A stretch of 64,000 bases of DNA from Alphaproteobacteria bacterium (GCA_026225415.1 JAMFSS010000001.1:124001-188000), one strand, 5' to 3'. Shown: positions 55,006-63,518, numbered from the stretch's first letter. Translations and numbers: made by a program. The notes: generated by a model from the sequence alone, not told the origin.

Positions 55006-55488
55006 GTGTCTATGCCCGATAAATACGAAGAATATCGCCAGAAAGTGGCCGGAACCAATATCGACCCAAGGTCGTTGCTGTCCACCGACTATTTCAACAC
55101 GTTCAATTCCGTTGTGATGGTTTTGGATTTATTGCCCGATGCGCCCGAATTGCTGGAAGAAGTCGAGCAATGGCAATTCCACGATTATATCGCCCATTTC
55201 CAGCGCAGCGGGCTGGACTTCGCGCCCCTTGCTATCGAGGCCTATCCCTATGCGCCGGCGGATTTACGCGACGCGTTCGAACGCAAGGTGAATGCGATGC
55301 GGATTATCGTCGAAGAAATGGCGCGCACGTTGCGGCGCCTGATTATCGCGGGCGAAAAAGATTTGTTTGTCGAATACGCCCAAATGGCCCGCATCTGGTT
55401 CAACAAATTGACCGAAGAAGCTAATGGCATCATCCACGGCACCACGGGCGAAGCCATGGACCAAAGCGCGATTGATAATTTGTTCTAG
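55006..55488 (+). CDS. Conserved-looking soluble protein of unknown function
   Basis: The protein has 160 residues from ATG 55006, or 158 from 55012. It is acidic and helical with no signal: YFNTFNSVVMVLDLLPDAPELLEEVEQWQFHDYIAHFQRSGLDFAPLAIEAYPYAPADLRDAFERKVNAMRI. Strong codon bias like its neighbours supports a real gene. No family is recognised; its stop overlaps the convergent 55485 gene by 4 bp. Confidence 0.7.
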   Translation: MSMPDKYEEYRQKVAGTNIDPRSLLSTDYFNTFNSVVMVLDLLPDAPELLEEVEQWQFHDYIAHFQRSGLDFAPLAIEAYPYAPADLRDAFERKVNAMRIIVEEMARTLRRLIIAGEKDLFVEYAQMARIWFNKLTEEANGIIHGTTGEAMDQSAIDNLF

Positions 55489-56165
55489 CTGCCAAGCCCT
55501 AACGCCAATGTCGGCGCCGCGCATTTATTCCATTCCTGTGTCAGGCTTTGAACCGTTTCACGCGCAATTTCTGCATTATCCGCATCGACGGCCTGCACAG
55601 AAACATTCTCCGGCTGTGCCGTTCCCGACAGATTGTTCAACCGGAAAGAAATATGCGACTGCCCGCTATTAGGTTGTTGTTTCAACCACGCGCCATAATG
55701 CGGCTTGGTGCCATCATCCGTGGCATCGAATGTGTAATCGACAGAAACGCGGCTAGGTTGAATATCCACTTGCAGGCGGCGCGGCAGGTCGGAAGAAAAA
55801 TTCTTTTTATCTTCAAAAGCCATAAAAGATCCGGTGCCTTTAGCTTCGTCATAGCGAATGTTAAACGCCCCAATTGTGCTGTCGAGCGTTATGGTATGTT
55901 TGCTCGAAGGATTAAGGCTGCGGATATTCTTTTCGTTCGATAGCGTCGTTTCAAGGTTTTCATGGATGCGCTTGAAATAGCCGGAATTGCCTGTCTGCGT
56001 AAACCGTGAATCCAACATTTCATCCGCGCACAAAAATAACTCCTTGTTGCGCTCCATTGCAGCGTCCTGCTTTTGTTTTTCCTGATACGCGCTATATCCC
56101 GTCGCGCCGCCAACGGCAACAATGGCCGATGCGGTTAATGCCCATATTTTCTTTGTCACTTTCAT
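55485..56165 (-). CDS. Membrane-anchored periplasmic protein of unknown function
   Basis: The protein has 226 residues with an N-terminal helix (IWALTASAIVAVGGATGYSAY) followed by a basic/acidic linker (QEKQKQDAAMERNKELF), suggesting an uncleaved anchor. The rest looks like beta-rich periplasmic domain, with two cysteines (LFLCADEM and KCAAPT near the C-terminus) able to bond. No family is recognised. Confidence 0.6.
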   Translation of the reverse strand: MKVTKKIWALTASAIVAVGGATGYSAYQEKQKQDAAMERNKELFLCADEMLDSRFTQTGNSGYFKRIHENLETTLSNEKNIRSLNPSSKHTITLDSTIGAFNIRYDEAKGTGSFMAFEDKKNFSSDLPRRLQVDIQPSRVSVDYTFDATDDGTKPHYGAWLKQQPNSGQSHISFRLNNLSGTAQPENVSVQAVDADNAEIARETVQSLTQEWNKCAAPTLALGLGS

Positions 56166-56220
56166 AATAATGGCCTCTTATAATTTTTATGTTTAATAAA
56201 ATAGTTTATCTTAAATATTT

Positions 56221-56257
56221 TAACAAAAAGGGCGGAACCCTTTGGTACCGCCCTTTG
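56221..56257 (-). terminator. Intrinsic terminator of carD
   Basis: On the minus strand AAAGGGCGG, a 12-nt loop and CCGCCCTTT are followed by TTTGTTA. It lies 20 bp past the carD stop. Confidence 0.85.
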
Positions 56258-56279
56258 TCTTGCACTCTACTCTACCAAA

Positions 56280-56795
56280 TTACGCAGCCTTCTTTTCGCG
56301 TTCCTTGGTCAGGACATTTTCCAGCTTAGTCGTGGCTTTTTCCTGATCGATCTTTTCAACGGCGGCCAATTCGCGGGCCAGACGTTCCAGCGCCGCCTGA
56401 TAAATCTGGCGTTCGCTGTAGGATTGTTCCGGCTGGTCGCTGCCACGGTGCAAATCGCGCACCACTTCGGCAATAGAAACCGGATCGCCCGAATTGATTT
56501 TTGATTCATATTCCTGCGCACGACGGCTCCACATCACGCGGCGGATTTTGGAACGGCCCTGCAGGGTCGACAAGGCTTCCTTGATACGGTCGCGCGACGA
56601 CAAACGACGCAGGCCCGAAGTCTTGGCCTTGGAAACGGGAACCTTTAAACGCATGCGGTCTTGTTCGAACGAAATCGAATACAGCATCACATCGGTGCCA
56701 GAAACGGAGAAAGCATCAATGCCTTCAATGCGGCCAACGCCATGGGCGGGATATACGACGAAATCACCTTTTTTAAATTCAAGCTTCTCGGTCAT
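56280..56795 (-). CDS. carD: CarD family transcriptional regulator
   Basis: The protein has 171 residues. The opening KKGDFVVYPAHGVGRIEGID ... VMLYSISFEQDRMRLKVPVSKAKTSGLRRL is the RNA-polymerase-interacting Tudor-like domain, and the rest is a helical DNA-binding domain (SKIRRVMWSRRAQEYESKINSGDPVSIAEVVRDLHRG). CarD binds the polymerase beta subunit and stabilises open complexes at many promoters, including rRNA. Its leader has an FNR-like site and a hairpin that can hide the ribosome site. Confidence 0.94.
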   Translation of the reverse strand: MTEKLEFKKGDFVVYPAHGVGRIEGIDAFSVSGTDVMLYSISFEQDRMRLKVPVSKAKTSGLRRLSSRDRIKEALSTLQGRSKIRRVMWSRRAQEYESKINSGDPVSIAEVVRDLHRGSDQPEQSYSERQIYQAALERLARELAAVEKIDQEKATTKLENVLTKEREKKAA

Positions 56796-56797
56796 GC

Positions 56798-56868
56798 GGC
56801 GCCCTCTTTCCTGTGTACATCATTAACTTAAATCTTATGGCAGAGCTTCGTGACAAAACGAGGGCGCC
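56798..56868 (-). promoter_or_regulatory. Inverted repeat masking the carD ribosome-binding site
   Basis: On the minus strand GGCGCCCTC (56860-56868) is a perfect 9-bp match for GAGGGCGCC (56798-56806), which contains the GAGGG ribosome site two bases before the carD ATG. The loop is about 53 nt. When paired, initiation of carD would be blocked. Confidence 0.55.
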
Positions 56869-56954
56869 TAACAAAACGAGAACGCATTAACATTTTCTCA
56901 GTTTCGTTTGTGACACACCTGATCTTGTTTGGGTTACTGCCTTGCGCGGGTAGA

Positions 56955-57023
56955 TATATACCATTTATTAGGAGTTATTACAAAACTTTCGCACAACAAA
57001 TTTGTGTTATTGATGTATATCAA
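56955..57023 (-). promoter_or_regulatory. Candidate carD promoter with FNR/FixK-type operator
   Basis: TTGAT-GTAT-ATCAA at 57010-57023 is an exact FNR/FixK consensus inside a longer perfect palindrome (57006-57027). On the minus strand TTGTAA (56978-56983) and TATATA (56955-56960) are 17 bp apart, so the operator centres about 69 bp before the predicted transcription start, a position used by class I activation. The transcript would have a leader of about 150 nt before carD. Confidence 0.5.
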
Positions 57024-57098
57024 TAACTTAATAAGAATCGACTCGATTCGAAATTAACCATTTTGAGTCGTTTTACAACCAAGGGTTGCCAAAAACTG

Positions 57099-57431
57099 TT
57101 ATTCGCCGGGTTTTTCGCTGAAATGCTCGGTCATTTTGTTGGCGATGCCCTTCCATTGGTCGGCGTCCGCCGGGGCATCCTTCTTGCGCGTGATATTCGG
57201 CCATTTGGCGGCATAATCGCGGTTCATCTCCAGCCATTTTTCGGATTCAGAGTCGGTATCGGAAATAATCGCCTCTGCCGGGCATTCGGGTTCGCACACG
57301 CCGCAATCGATACATTCGTCGGGGCTGATAACAAGCATGTTTTCGCCTTCATAGAAGCAATCCACGGGGCAAACTTCAACGCAATCCATATATTTGCATT
57401 TGATGCAGGCTTCGGTAACGACGTAGGGCAT
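57099..57431 (-). CDS. fdxA: 7Fe ferredoxin (3Fe-4S/4Fe-4S)
   Basis: The protein has 110 residues from ATG 57431 ([29 protein letters not shown]). The first cluster cysteines and the second set [12 protein letters not shown] match FdxA-type seven-iron ferredoxins common in alphaproteobacteria, and the C-terminal part is the family's usual extra helix. It is an electron carrier, with partner unknown. Upstream extensions of the frame lack a good start. Divergent from fur. Confidence 0.95.
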   Translation of the reverse strand: MPYVVTEACIKCKYMDCVEVCPVDCFYEGENMLVISPDECIDCGVCEPECPAEAIISDTDSESEKWLEMNRDYAAKWPNITRKKDAPADADQWKGIANKMTEHFSEKPGE

Positions 57432-57527
57432 AGATAACTCCGAAAAAGACAGGCCGCCCTTCATAAGCAAGGTTGGGCGGCTTGGCAAGGGGCGTGACAT
57501 TAACGCAAAAGGTCGTTAATTTACCGC

Positions 57528-57935
57528 ATGAACTCTCGCATCGAAAAACTCTGTGTCGAACGCGGCCTTAAAATAACCGAACAAAGACGGGTTATTTGTC
57601 GCGTCCTGTCCGAATCGACCGACCACCCGGATGTGGAGGAAATCTTCCGCCGTTCGGTAGAACAAGACCCCAAAATCAGCATTGCCACGGTTTACCGCAC
57701 GATGCGTTTGCTGGAAGAAGCCAGCGTGATCGAAAAGCTGGATCTGCGCGATGGCCGCGCCCGTTACGAAGAAAACCGCGATGAACACCATCATCATCTG
57801 ATCGATGTCAAAACCGGCGCGGTTATTGAATTTAAAAATGACGAGCTGGAACGCATCAAGGCCAAAATCGCCAGCGAGCTGGGCTATGACATTATCGACG
57901 ACCGGCTCGAACTCTATGGCATTAAGAAGAAGTAG
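57528..57935 (+). CDS. fur: Fur family transcriptional regulator (Fur/Mur type)
   Basis: The protein has 135 residues: an N-terminal winged helix (LKITEQRRVICRVLSESTDHPDVEEIFRR, ISIATVYRTMRLLEEASVIEKLD) and a metal-binding domain (DEHHHHLIDVKTGAVIEF, HHHH site). C-terminal CxxC pairs are absent, as in alphaproteobacterial Fur/Mur. The terminal KKK and stop run into a purine-rich hairpin element. It is a DNA-binding metal sensor for iron or manganese. Confidence 0.9.
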   Translation: MNSRIEKLCVERGLKITEQRRVICRVLSESTDHPDVEEIFRRSVEQDPKISIATVYRTMRLLEEASVIEKLDLRDGRARYEENRDEHHHHLIDVKTGAVIEFKNDELERIKAKIASELGYDIIDDRLELYGIKKK

Positions 57936-58050
57936 AGGGAAGTAGAGATAGAACGAGTAAAGAGGAGATAGAGCCCAAATATTGTTTTTCTCCCCTTTTC
58001 TCGCTCTATCTCCTCTTTATCTCCCCTTCTTCACCTCCCTCACTTGACGT
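57934..58050. repeat. Purine/pyrimidine hairpin element, fur to tRNA-Thr
   Basis: The purine arm AGTAGAGGGAAGTAGAGATAG and onward, and the pyrimidine arm CTCGCTCTATCTCCTCTTTATC and onward, are imperfect inverses across CCCAAATATTG. The element starts at the fur stop codon. Same architecture as the elements in miaA and after tatC. Confidence 0.6.
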
Positions 58051-58087
58051 AGCAACCACAAGTCTTTAAGAGCAAACCCGTGGTTAT

Positions 58088-58163
58088 GCCGCCTTAGCTC
58101 AGTTGGTAGAGCATCGCATTCGTAATGCGGGGGTCGTAGGTTCAAATCCTATAGGCGGCACCA
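58088..58163 (+). tRNA. tRNA-Thr (anticodon CGT)
   Basis: The acceptor stem is GCCGCCT/AGGCGGC, the D-arm is AGCTCAGTTGGTAGAGC, the anticodon stem is CGCAT/ATGCG with loop TCGTA (anticodon CGT), and the T-arm is TAGGTTCAAATCCTA. Discriminator A and CCA are encoded. Confidence 0.95.
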
Positions 58164-58195
58164 CTTTAGTTAAATGTTTCGCGTTTAACTAAAGT
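58163..58195. repeat. Perfect 12-bp hairpin after tRNA-Thr
   Basis: ACTTTAGTTAAA, a nine-base loop TGTTTCGCG and TTTAACTAAAGT form a perfect stem starting at the last base of the tRNA CCA. It has no T run; it may assist tRNA 3' processing or lie in the leader of the wecG-like gene at 58271. Confidence 0.6.
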
Positions 58196-58270
58196 ACCGC
58201 GCCGTAGCTCTTGCGAAGGCGGGCTGTCAGAAGTTTGGCAAGCCCTTAAAGTTAAAGGTTCCCACCAAAA

Positions 58271-59011
58271 ATGAGCCTTGAAGAAAAAAAGATATTGGGT
58301 GTGCCGACTTTTCCGGTCGCGGCGGGCGGTGCCGTACGCATTCTGGATGCCGCGATCGAAGCGCGCAAACCCGCCAAGGTCGGGTTCCTTAACGCCCACA
58401 TGGCGATGCTGGCGCAGGGCGATGCGGCCTATTGCGCGATCTTGCAAAATTTTATCATCTTTAATGACGGCATCGGCATCGATATCGCGTCATGGCTGAA
58501 ATACGGCACAACCTATGCCGATAATCTGAACGGCACCGATTTCGTGCCGCTGTATTTGGCGCAAACGACCCACGCGCTGCGTATCTTTCTGTTCGGCGGC
58601 AAACCCGATGTGGTCAGTGACGCGACACAGGCTTTTGCCAAAAAATTCCCGCGCCACCAGATTGTGGGCACGCATGACGGATATAGCGCGCGCGACGGGT
58701 TGGTGGAGAAAGTTAAAGCCTCGCAGGCTAACCTGATATTGGTCGCGCTGGGAAATCCGTTTCAGGAAAAATGGATCGAAGAAAATCTGGCGGCATCAGG
58801 CGCGATGATCGCGATGGGTGTTGGTGGCTTGTTCGATTTCACCGCCGAACGTTTGCCGCGCGCGCCGGAACTTCTGCGCGACTTACGTTGCGAATGGATT
58901 TTCCGTTTTTATTGCGAGCCGCAGCGTTTATGGAAACGCTATACGGTCGAAGTGGTTCAATTCCTGTTTTGCGCGACGCAAGACGCTATCCGTTACCGTT
59001 TCAGGAAATAA
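58271..59011 (+). CDS. WecG/TagA/CpsF family glycosyltransferase
   Basis: The protein has 246 residues with family blocks NAHMAMLAQGDAAYCAILQNFIIFNDGIGIDIASWLKYG, LFGGKPDVVSDA, ILVALGNPFQEKWIEEN and AMGVGGLFDFTAERLPRAPELLRDLRCEWIFRFYCEP, where FDF and the RAP segment line the active site. Such enzymes add a UDP-linked aminosugar or uronic acid to lipid-linked glycans. The 3' end overlaps the convergent GT4 gene by 11 bp. Confidence 0.9.
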   Translation: MSLEEKKILGVPTFPVAAGGAVRILDAAIEARKPAKVGFLNAHMAMLAQGDAAYCAILQNFIIFNDGIGIDIASWLKYGTTYADNLNGTDFVPLYLAQTTHALRIFLFGGKPDVVSDATQAFAKKFPRHQIVGTHDGYSARDGLVEKVKASQANLILVALGNPFQEKWIEENLAASGAMIAMGVGGLFDFTAERLPRAPELLRDLRCEWIFRFYCEPQRLWKRYTVEVVQFLFCATQDAIRYRFRK

Positions 59012-60125
59012 CCTGCCGATACACTTCCGCAACGCCCCGCGCCATCGCGCGATCCGAATAATGCACGCGTTGCAAAGCATGCCCATCCAAAGCCCATTGC
59101 TGCGCATTGCATTGACCCGTCACCAGTTTTTGTAAAGCGATAGTCAAAGCGCCAACATCATCGGGCGGCACCAAACAATCTGGTGAAACGGCGCCCAACA
59201 CTTCGGGGATGCCTTCAACCTGCGTGCCGATCACCGGCAAACCTGCGGCCATCGCTTCAATCATCACCATCGGCAATCCCTCGCCAAACAGGCTGGGGAT
59301 AACCAAAGCGTTCATGGCCGAAAATTCCGCATTGATGTTCGTGGTGAAGCCAACCCAATCGATGGCCCCGTCCAAACCTAACCGGCTGGCCAGTTGGTGA
59401 ATTTCTTTTTCATAATCGGCATTTTCAAAAACGCCGACAGCACGTAGCCGCGTCTTTAAGCCCTGCTGGCGCAAATTGGCCAAGGCATGCAATAACGCCT
59501 CAACGCCTTTGCGTGGCCGGAACAATGCCACCATACCCAAAACCCAATCGCATTGCGGCACTTGCCAACCACATTTGTCGCTGACAACCGGCACGCCATT
59601 GGGGACAAGGGCGACCTTGTCTTCGGCCTGTCCCGCTTGCCGCAATTGCTTTTGCAAACTTTGCGACACGGCGATCAGTTTCCATGCCCGCCGCGCACAG
59701 GAAACATCGACCTGTTTATTGATAAAATTGCGCAACGGGCTTTCGGTATCCCGCGCCGCCGGACTATGGATGTGATAAACAAAAGGCAGCCCCGTCAGGC
59801 GTGCCGTCAAACAGGCGGCCAAAGCCGAACGCGGTGTATGGGCATGCAAAGCGCGATAACCACCCGTGACCGCATGTTCGGACAAGCGCTTTACAACACT
59901 CAGATCAAAACGCGATCGCATTGGAAGGGTCACCAAAGACGCGGCGCGGTAATGGCGTTTATCGGCAAAAACGCCTTGTTTCAAGCAGGCGAAACCGACC
60001 TCAAAACCCTCGGCGGGCAGGGATGCGGCCAGCAAATCCTGCACCCGTTCGGCACCGGCATAGGATTCCCCGTTAATGATATGCAGAATTTTTGCGGTCA
60101 TGGCATCTGTGATGAAATTTCGCAA
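59001..60125 (-). CDS. GT4-family glycosyltransferase
   Basis: The 374 residues fold as GT-B: an N-terminal Rossmann half (SYAGAERVQDLLAASLPAEGFEVGFACL, HAHTPRSALAACLTARLTGLPFVYHIHSPAA) and a C-terminal half (ALVIPSLFGEGLPMVMIEAMAAGLPVIGTQVEGIPEVL), where the E-G-x-P-x-V-x-x-E nucleotide-sugar motif is clear. It likely transfers a sugar to a surface polysaccharide acceptor. Divergent from shc. Confidence 0.9.
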   Translation of the reverse strand: MRNFITDAMTAKILHIINGESYAGAERVQDLLAASLPAEGFEVGFACLKQGVFADKRHYRAASLVTLPMRSRFDLSVVKRLSEHAVTGGYRALHAHTPRSALAACLTARLTGLPFVYHIHSPAARDTESPLRNFINKQVDVSCARRAWKLIAVSQSLQKQLRQAGQAEDKVALVPNGVPVVSDKCGWQVPQCDWVLGMVALFRPRKGVEALLHALANLRQQGLKTRLRAVGVFENADYEKEIHQLASRLGLDGAIDWVGFTTNINAEFSAMNALVIPSLFGEGLPMVMIEAMAAGLPVIGTQVEGIPEVLGAVSPDCLVPPDDVGALTIALQKLVTGQCNAQQWALDGHALQRVHYSDRAMARGVAEVYRQVIS

Positions 60126-60223
60126 CAGCTTAAAGGATATTTATCGCACAGGAAATCAAAAACCTTGTCTATCCGCTTGTTTTCGCGCATCTTGTCGGCC
60201 TAACCCCAGCCTTATTGATAGAT

Positions 60224-62158
60224 ATGCTCAACACCGCTTCCGGCGCGATGACGCGCCTTGTTTCCGCCCCCGACCTGAACACGGCGACAAGCCGCAGCAT
60301 CGAAGCCTTGCTGCGGACGCAACGCGCCGATGGCCATTGGGCATTTGAACTGGAGGCCGATGCTACCATTCCGGCGGAATATATCCTGCTCGACCATTTC
60401 CTTGGCACTATCAACCAGCCGTTGCATGAACGCATGGCTGTCTATTTGCGCGATGTGCAAGAAGACCATGGCGGCTGGCCTTTGTTCCACCGCGGCGATT
60501 TTAATATCAGCGCGAGCGTCAAATCCTACTTCGCGCTCAAGGCGGTGGGCGACGATATCAACGCGCCCCACATGAAACGCGCCCGCGATGCCATCCTGGC
60601 TTATGGTGGTGCCGAAAAAAGCAATGTGTTCACCCGCATCCAGCTGGCGCTGTTCGGTATTCTGCCGTGGCGGGCTGTTCCTGTCATGCCGATGGAAATC
60701 ATGTTGCTGCCGCAATGGTTTCCGTTCCATCTTTCCAAGGTTTCCTATTGGTCGCGCACCGTCATCGTGCCCTTGCTGGTGTTGATGACAACAAAACCGC
60801 GTGCCAAAAACCCGCGCCACATCACGCTCGAAGAAATATTCGTGACTCCGGCGGAACAAGTCAAACGCTGGCCCGGCAATGAAACGGAATCTGTCCTTGC
60901 GCCCGCCTTTGATTTTATCGATAAAATTTTGCGCGCCCTTGAACCGCACATGCCCAAAGCCCTGCGTCAAAAGGCGATTGATAAAGCGGTGGCATGGACA
61001 AATGAACGGCTGAATGGCGAAGATGGTTTGGGTGCCATTTATCCGGCGATGGCCAATTCCGTGATGATGTATGATTATCTGGGATTGACCGAAAACTACG
61101 CCATTGCCAAAAAATCGGTTGATAATCTGGTGATTGACACACCGGAACGCAGCTATTGCCAACCTTGTTTATCACCGGTTTGGGATACGGGTTTGGCCTT
61201 GCATGCGTTGCTGGAAGGCAATGCTTTGCGCGCGCCCATTGAAAAGGCCTGTGACTGGCTTATCAGCAAGCAAGTGTTGGATGTTGTGGGCGATTGGGCG
61301 GATTGGCGCCCAAATGTGCGCCCGGGTGGTTGGGCATTTCAATATAACAACGCGCATTATCCCGATCTGGATGATACGGCGGTGGTCGTCATGGCGCTGG
61401 ACCGCGCAGACCGCGTTAAATATCGCCACGCCATTGAACGCGGCACTGAATGGGTGTTGGGTTTACAATCGAAAAATGGTGGTTGGGGCGCGTTTGACGC
61501 CGACAACACCTATTTCTATCTCAACCATATTCCCTTTGCCGATCATGGCGCTTTGCTCGACCCGCCCAGCGCCGATGTTACGGGGCGTTGTTTGGGCATG
61601 TTGGCGCAGTTGGGGTACAAAAAAGATCATCCCGCCGTGGCCACAGCCCTTGATTATCTGAAGCGCGAGCAGGAAGCCGAAGGTTGCTGGTTCGGGCGTT
61701 GGGGCACCAATTATATTTACGGCACATGGTCTGTGATGTGCGCCATAAACGCGCTGGGTATCGACCCGCAAGACCGCATGGTGCGCCGCGCGATGGAATG
61801 GTTGAAGGCCAAACAACGAACCGATGGCGGTTGGGGCGAAGATGGCGACAGCTATTGGACAAAAAATCCCAAAGGCGAATGCGCTGTCAGCACGCCCGCG
61901 CAAACCGCTTGGGCGGTAATTGCGTTGATGGCGGGTGGTGAAGTGGACAGCGACGCAGTCAAACGCGGTATTAACTGGCTGGCCGAAACGCAAAAGCCAG
62001 ATGGTACATGGGATGAAGAATATTACACGGCAGTCGGTTTTCCGCGCGTGTTTTACCTGCGCTATCACGGGTACAAGGCGTTCTTCCCGCAATGGGCATT
62101 GTCGCGTTATAAGAATTTGACCAGCGGGAATGCTGCTTCTGTTCTATGGGGGATGTAA
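60224..62158 (+). CDS. shc: Squalene-hopene cyclase
   Basis: About 644 residues from ATG 60224; the family is usually about 630-660. It cyclises squalene to hopene and diplopterol at the membrane. The catalytic motif DLDDTA appears in AHYPDLDDTAVVVMAL. Several QW repeats are present (LLRTQRADGHWAFE, GLQSKNGGWGAFD, QEAEGCWFGRWGTNYIYGTW, KQRTDGGWGED, ETQKPDGTWDEEYYT). The gene heads a hopanoid segment with hpnG downstream, interrupted by an MNT/HEPN-type pair. Confidence 0.95.
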   Translation: MLNTASGAMTRLVSAPDLNTATSRSIEALLRTQRADGHWAFELEADATIPAEYILLDHFLGTINQPLHERMAVYLRDVQEDHGGWPLFHRGDFNISASVKSYFALKAVGDDINAPHMKRARDAILAYGGAEKSNVFTRIQLALFGILPWRAVPVMPMEIMLLPQWFPFHLSKVSYWSRTVIVPLLVLMTTKPRAKNPRHITLEEIFVTPAEQVKRWPGNETESVLAPAFDFIDKILRALEPHMPKALRQKAIDKAVAWTNERLNGEDGLGAIYPAMANSVMMYDYLGLTENYAIAKKSVDNLVIDTPERSYCQPCLSPVWDTGLALHALLEGNALRAPIEKACDWLISKQVLDVVGDWADWRPNVRPGGWAFQYNNAHYPDLDDTAVVVMALDRADRVKYRHAIERGTEWVLGLQSKNGGWGAFDADNTYFYLNHIPFADHGALLDPPSADVTGRCLGMLAQLGYKKDHPAVATALDYLKREQEAEGCWFGRWGTNYIYGTWSVMCAINALGIDPQDRMVRRAMEWLKAKQRTDGGWGEDGDSYWTKNPKGECAVSTPAQTAWAVIALMAGGEVDSDAVKRGINWLAETQKPDGTWDEEYYTAVGFPRVFYLRYHGYKAFFPQWALSRYKNLTSGNAASVLWGM

Positions 62159-62556
62159 TGTTAAATGAACGTTTTTATGAAAGATTTGCGGATTTCAATA
62201 AAGCTTTGACTCGCTTGCAAGAAGCACTGGCATTGCAAGAAGACGATATTATACGCGATTCAATTATTCAGCGGTTCGAATTCACCTATGAATTATCTTG
62301 GAAAACAATGCGGCTGTGGCTGCAATCCAAAGACATCGATGTGCGGAATGCAAAAGACACTTTGGCAGAAGCTCTCACGCAAGGCATCCTGGACGACGGA
62401 AGCCTATGGTCAAAGATTCATGAGATGCGTAACTTATCCAGCCATACCTATGATGAGAGTTTGGCCAAAGAGATGGTCACTTTTTTAAAAACTTCCGGGT
62501 TTGCGGCTTTGCAAACATTTCAAAAGAAAATGGAAATGTTGAGTAACCATCCATGA
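62158..62556 (+). CDS. HEPN-type nucleotidyltransferase partner (HI0074-like)
   Basis: The protein has 132 residues; the ATG overlaps the shc stop by one base. The opening FADFNKALTRLQEALALQED, then IIQRFEFTYELSWKTMRLWLQSKDIDVRNAKDTLAEALTQGIL and HEMRNLSSHTYDESLAKEM, is the HI0074/KNTase substrate-binding fold, related to HEPN domains. RNLSSHTYD stands at the usual R-x4-6-H position. It pairs with the nucleotidyltransferase gene overlapping its end. Such pairs act as MNT/HEPN toxin-antitoxin modules. Confidence 0.85.
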   Translation: MLNERFYERFADFNKALTRLQEALALQEDDIIRDSIIQRFEFTYELSWKTMRLWLQSKDIDVRNAKDTLAEALTQGILDDGSLWSKIHEMRNLSSHTYDESLAKEMVTFLKTSGFAALQTFQKKMEMLSNHP

Positions 62557-62861
62557 CCTCTTTTGGCATTGATCAGGATATTCTGAATAAAATAGTGGGT
62601 GTCCTACAACAATACCCTATAGTGGAATGCGCGGGCATATTTGGTTCACGTGGTCGCGGAGATTATAAGGATTATTCGGACATCGATATATCCTTGCATG
62701 GGGCACACATAGATACTTTGGGATATATGGATATTAAAAAGGATCTGGGAGACTTGCCGATTATATATAAAATTGATGTTGTTCATATCGATAGTTGTGG
62801 CAACCCAGATCTTGCAGCAAAGATTAAGCGAGATGAAAAATTTTTTTATATCAAGGATTGA
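62553..62861 (+). CDS. MNT-type minimal nucleotidyltransferase
   Basis: The protein has 102 residues. AGIFGSRGRGDYKDYSDIDISL is the pol-beta-type GSxxxG...SDxD signature with the metal-binding aspartates, and VDVVHID near residue 75-80 (KIDVVHIDSC) may give the third. MNT antitoxins can AMPylate their HEPN partner. The start overlaps the HEPN-like gene by 4 bp, and hpnG starts 6 bp downstream. Confidence 0.88.
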   Translation: MTSFGIDQDILNKIVGVLQQYPIVECAGIFGSRGRGDYKDYSDIDISLHGAHIDTLGYMDIKKDLGDLPIIYKIDVVHIDSCGNPDLAAKIKRDEKFFYIKD

Positions 62862-62866
62862 AATAA

Positions 62867-63505
62867 ATGCTTGGTATCCTGTGCGGCCTTGAATCCGAAG
62901 CGAAGATTGCGCGGAAAATATCCGGCGCGATTGTAGCCTGCGCGGCGGCTCGCCCGCACAAGGCGCGTGACCTTGCGCGTGAATTGGTGGGGCAGGGCGC
63001 CACAAAACTTCTCAGCTTTGGTATCGCTGGTTCCCTCTCGCCCGCGATTGGTTTGGGCGATGTCGTCATCGGCACACGTATCGTGTCGACCTGTGGCCAA
63101 TGGAATTGTGATGCTGCATGGGGCGATGAATTGGCATCCAAAATGCTACAGGCTAAACGTGGCGGGGTGTATGGTTCCGAAACTTTGGTTGCAACCGGCT
63201 TTGAAAAACTGGCGTTGGGCAAGGAGCATGATTGCGCGATTGTCGATATGGAAAGCCAATGCATGGCCGAAATCGCGGCGGAATATAAGCTGCCGATGCT
63301 GGTCGTGCGCAGCGTGTGCGACGATGCGAGCATGAATGTGCCGCCTGTCGTGATGGCGGCGATAGCCGAAGATGGCAGCGTCGACGTTATTCGTGCCATC
63401 ACCCATCTGGCGCGTCACCCCTCGCAATTTGTGGGTTTGTTCCATGTCATGCGCGGAACGGGGTGGGCTTTGGGTGCATTAAAGCGTATCTGCGATAAAA
63501 TATGA
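62867..63505 (+). CDS. hpnG: Hopanoid-associated nucleoside phosphorylase-like protein
   Basis: The protein has 212 residues of the purine-nucleoside-phosphorylase superfamily: GILCGLESEAKIA opening, LLSFGIAGSLSPAIGLGDVVIG, CAIVDMESQCMAEIAAEYKLPMLVVRSVCDDAS. HpnG releases adenine from adenosylhopane to give ribosylhopane in hopanoid tail synthesis. The lack of a ribosome site nearer than the preceding gene suggests coupling to the upstream MNT gene. Confidence 0.9.
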   Translation: MLGILCGLESEAKIARKISGAIVACAAARPHKARDLARELVGQGATKLLSFGIAGSLSPAIGLGDVVIGTRIVSTCGQWNCDAAWGDELASKMLQAKRGGVYGSETLVATGFEKLALGKEHDCAIVDMESQCMAEIAAEYKLPMLVVRSVCDDASMNVPPVVMAAIAEDGSVDVIRAITHLARHPSQFVGLFHVMRGTGWALGALKRICDKI

Positions 63506-63518
63506 TAAGAAGGGCAGG

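Noticed and set aside
60212-61162. 316-codon open frame antisense to shc
   Set aside because: Shadow of squalene-hopene cyclase; no domain pattern and no ribosome site.
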